Below the pieces are notes generated by a model, which did no database searches, was not told the DNA's origin, and saw only the letters and a program-made list of their open reading frames with translations. A stretch of 64,000 bases of DNA, taken from NCBI RefSeq assembly GCF_005490985.1, contig NZ_CP027869.1, positions 496,001 through 560,000 of the forward strand, given 5' to 3'. This document shows positions 62,442 to 64,000 of the stretch, piece by piece. How positions within the stretch are numbered: position 1 is the first letter of the stretch; each line of letters begins with the position of its first letter. The position numbers and the translations under genes are program-made. Source of the DNA: Curtobacterium sp. SGAir0471 (GTDB lineage: Bacteria > Actinomycetota > Actinomycetes > Actinomycetales > Microbacteriaceae).

Positions 62442-63311
62442 TCAGGCGCCGAGGCGCTCGATGAGCTCCGCGTAGCGCGCGGCGGTCCGGTCGACGATCT
62501 CCTGCGGCAACACCGGCGGCGTGCCCTGCCGGTCCCAGTTCGCGCTGAGCCAGTCGCGCACGATCTGCTTGTCGAACGAGTCCGTCCGGTTGCCGGAGCG
62601 GGCGTCCCAGTAGCGGCTGGAATCACTGGTCAGGACCTCGTCGGCGATCCGGATCGTGCCGTCCGAGTCCCGTCCGAACTCGAACTTCGTGTCGGCGATC
62701 ACGACGTCGTGCTCGAGGGCGATCGCCGCTGCCTCGCCGTAGACACGCAGCGAGAGTTCGCGGAGGGCCTCGGCGTCCTCGCGCCCGACGAGCTCGACGG
62801 TCTGCTCGAACGAGATGTTCTCGTCGTGCTCGCCCTGCGGTGCCTTGTACGCCGGCGTGTAGATCGGCGCGGGCAGCCGGTCGCCCTCGGACAGTCCGGC
62901 GGGCAGGGGGACGCCGCACACGCTCTGCGTCTCGCGGTACTCGGCCCAGCCGCTGCCGACCAGGTAGCCCCGGACGACGCACTCGACCGGGAACATGTCG
63001 AGCGGCAGCACGTGCATCGACCGGGCCGCGACGGCCTCGGGCACCGCGGTGCCGCCGGTGCCAAGCGCGACGAGGTGGTTGGGGACGTCGGCGATCCGGT
63101 CGAACCAGAACCGCGACAGCCGTGTCAGCAGTTCGCCCTTGCCGGGGATCGGCGGTTCGAGCGCGAAGTCGTAGGCGCTGACCCGGTCGGAGGCGACGAG
63201 CAGCAGCTCGGATGCGCTCGCGACGTCGTCCACACCCGCGGGGACGTAGAGCTCGCGGACCTTGCCCGACGAGACGTGCCGCCAGCCCGGCAGCTCCGGC
63301 GCGGCGGTCAC
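62442..63311 (-). CDS. purC: SAICAR synthetase
   Basis: 289 aa. Joins CAIR with aspartate using ATP. GTG start at 63311 overlaps the purD stop by 4 bp. Conserved blocks: HVSSGKVRELYVP, LLVASDRVSAYDF, GKGELLTRLSRFWF, VVRGYLVGSGWAEY, PIYTPAYKAPQGEHDENISF, IADTKFEFG and EVLTSDSSRYWD. Length typical of the actinobacterial/eukaryote-like form. Confidence 0.97.
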   Translation of the reverse strand: MTAAPELPGWRHVSSGKVRELYVPAGVDDVASASELLLVASDRVSAYDFALEPPIPGKGELLTRLSRFWFDRIADVPNHLVALGTGGTAVPEAVAARSMHVLPLDMFPVECVVRGYLVGSGWAEYRETQSVCGVPLPAGLSEGDRLPAPIYTPAYKAPQGEHDENISFEQTVELVGREDAEALRELSLRVYGEAAAIALEHDVVIADTKFEFGRDSDGTIRIADEVLTSDSSRYWDARSGNRTDSFDKQIVRDWLSANWDRQGTPPVLPQEIVDRTAARYAELIERLGA

Positions 63312-64000
63312 CGGGCGACCTTCGCGGCGATGTCGGTGCGGTACTGCGCGCCCTGGAGCGTGATGTCGCCGACCCCGGCGTAGGCGCGCTCCCGGGCCTG
63401 GGCGAAGTCGGCGCCGGTCGCGACGACGCTCAGCACGCGGCCGCCGGTCGCGACCAGGTCGTCGTCGAGCACCGCGGTCGCCGCGTGCGCGACGGACACG
63501 CCCTCGCGCGCCTCGGCGGCGTCGATGCCCGTGATGACCCGGCCGGTGTGCGGGTTCTCCGGGTAGCCCTCGCTCGCGAGCACCACCGTCACCGCGACGT
63601 CGTCGCTGAAGGTCGGCTGCGGCGCCGACGCGAGCTGGCCCGTCGCCGCCGCGGTCAGCAGGCCGCTGAGTGGCGTGGTCAGACGGGGGAGCACCACCTG
63701 GGTCTCCGGGTCGCCGAAGCGCGCGTTGAACTCGATCACGCGCACGCCCTGCTCGGTCACGATGAGCCCGCAGTAGAGCAGGCCGATGAACGGCGTGCCC
63801 TCGTGCTCGAGTCGACGGACGGTGGGGAGTGCGACGAGCTCGGTGACCTCGGCGACGAAGGCCTGCTCGGACTCCCACCGGTCGGTGAGCCACGGCAGGG
63901 GCGAGTACGCGCCCATCCCGCCGGTGTTCGGGCCGGTGTCGCCGTCGCCGAGGCGCTTGTGGTCCTGTGCGGGGCTGAGCGCGCGGACGTCGTGCCCGTC
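63308..64000 (-). CDS. purD: Phosphoribosylamine-glycine ligase (C-terminal part)
   Basis: About 230 codons are visible; the 5' part lies beyond the right edge. Recognised by LSPAQDHKRLGDGDTGPNTGGMGAYSP, the family signature, then PFIGLLYCGLI, VIEFNARFGDPETQVVLPRL (metal and ATP binding) and VVLASEGYPE. Makes GAR from phosphoribosylamine and glycine. Transcribed towards purC with a 4-bp overlap. Confidence 0.97.
   Translation of the reverse strand, partial: DGHDVRALSPAQDHKRLGDGDTGPNTGGMGAYSPLPWLTDRWESEQAFVAEVTELVALPTVRRLEHEGTPFIGLLYCGLIVTEQGVRVIEFNARFGDPETQVVLPRLTTPLSGLLTAAATGQLASAPQPTFSDDVAVTVVLASEGYPENPHTGRVITGIDAAEAREGVSVAHAATAVLDDDLVATGGRVLSVVATGADFAQARERAYAGVGDITLQGAQYRTDIAAKVAR

Overview
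High-GC Gram-positive chromosome. GTG and TTG starts are common, genes are packed with 4-bp start/stop overlaps, and the gene content (LAxTG-type sorting signals, a Fur-catalase pair, an IdeR-type iron box, LytR-CpsA-Psr and DUF4012 proteins beside an exopolysaccharide locus) suggests an actinobacterium. Microbacteriaceae, and perhaps Curtobacterium, is my best guess; this is inferred from overall character, not from a marker gene. No rRNA, tRNA, CRISPR array, transposase or phage gene was seen.

Layout. 1-2.2 kb: leftward TetR / degenerate ABC-like protein / YhgE-Pip membrane protein operon with a strong inverted-repeat operator. 2.4-6.0 kb: large secreted subtilisin-like protease. 6.1-10.2 kb: purA, a low-molecular-weight tyrosine phosphatase, a NERD-domain protein and a CPBP intramembrane protease. 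10.4-24.8 kb: exopolysaccharide locus with a Wzz/BY-kinase fusion, an Asp-box exported protein, a priming sugar phosphotransferase, five glycosyltransferases, Wzy, Wzx, an acyltransferase and a DUF4012 protein. The glycosyltransferase-to-acyltransferase part (about 14.23-22.98 kb) is visibly lower in GC than its flanks and looks like an exchangeable serotype cassette.

25-34 kb: surface region. A small LAFTG-anchored protein follows a long structured leader. Then come a VanZ-like protein, two tandem 108-aa paralogues of unknown function, and a 1808-aa adhesin-like protein with about 15 Ig-like repeats that also ends in LAFTG. The protease, the adhesin and the first 108-aa gene share an unusual GTACCCC / GTCCCCCA motif upstream. 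34-38.8 kb: an SRAP (HMCES/YedK) protein, a run of small unknown membrane proteins, and a YchJ-like protein.

38.8-64 kb: mostly housekeeping genes. These are an LCP ligase, aroE, an iron-siderophore binding protein, chorismate mutase, a lactonase-family propeller, a GNAT, a 2-hydroxyacid dehydrogenase, purL-purQ-purS, a PadR-MFS efflux pair, a CtaG-like protein, an acyltransferase-3, furA-katA, a NodA-like acyltransferase, a VOC dioxygenase, an SDR, signal peptidase I, a GAF-PP2C phosphatase, and purC-purD running off the right edge.

Intergenic DNA carries a family of large perfect or near-perfect palindromes with a GACGGGAGGC core (six copies). In six places a large hairpin of this or another sequence lies next to a block of short direct tandem repeats, an architecture that ordinary gene annotation would miss.
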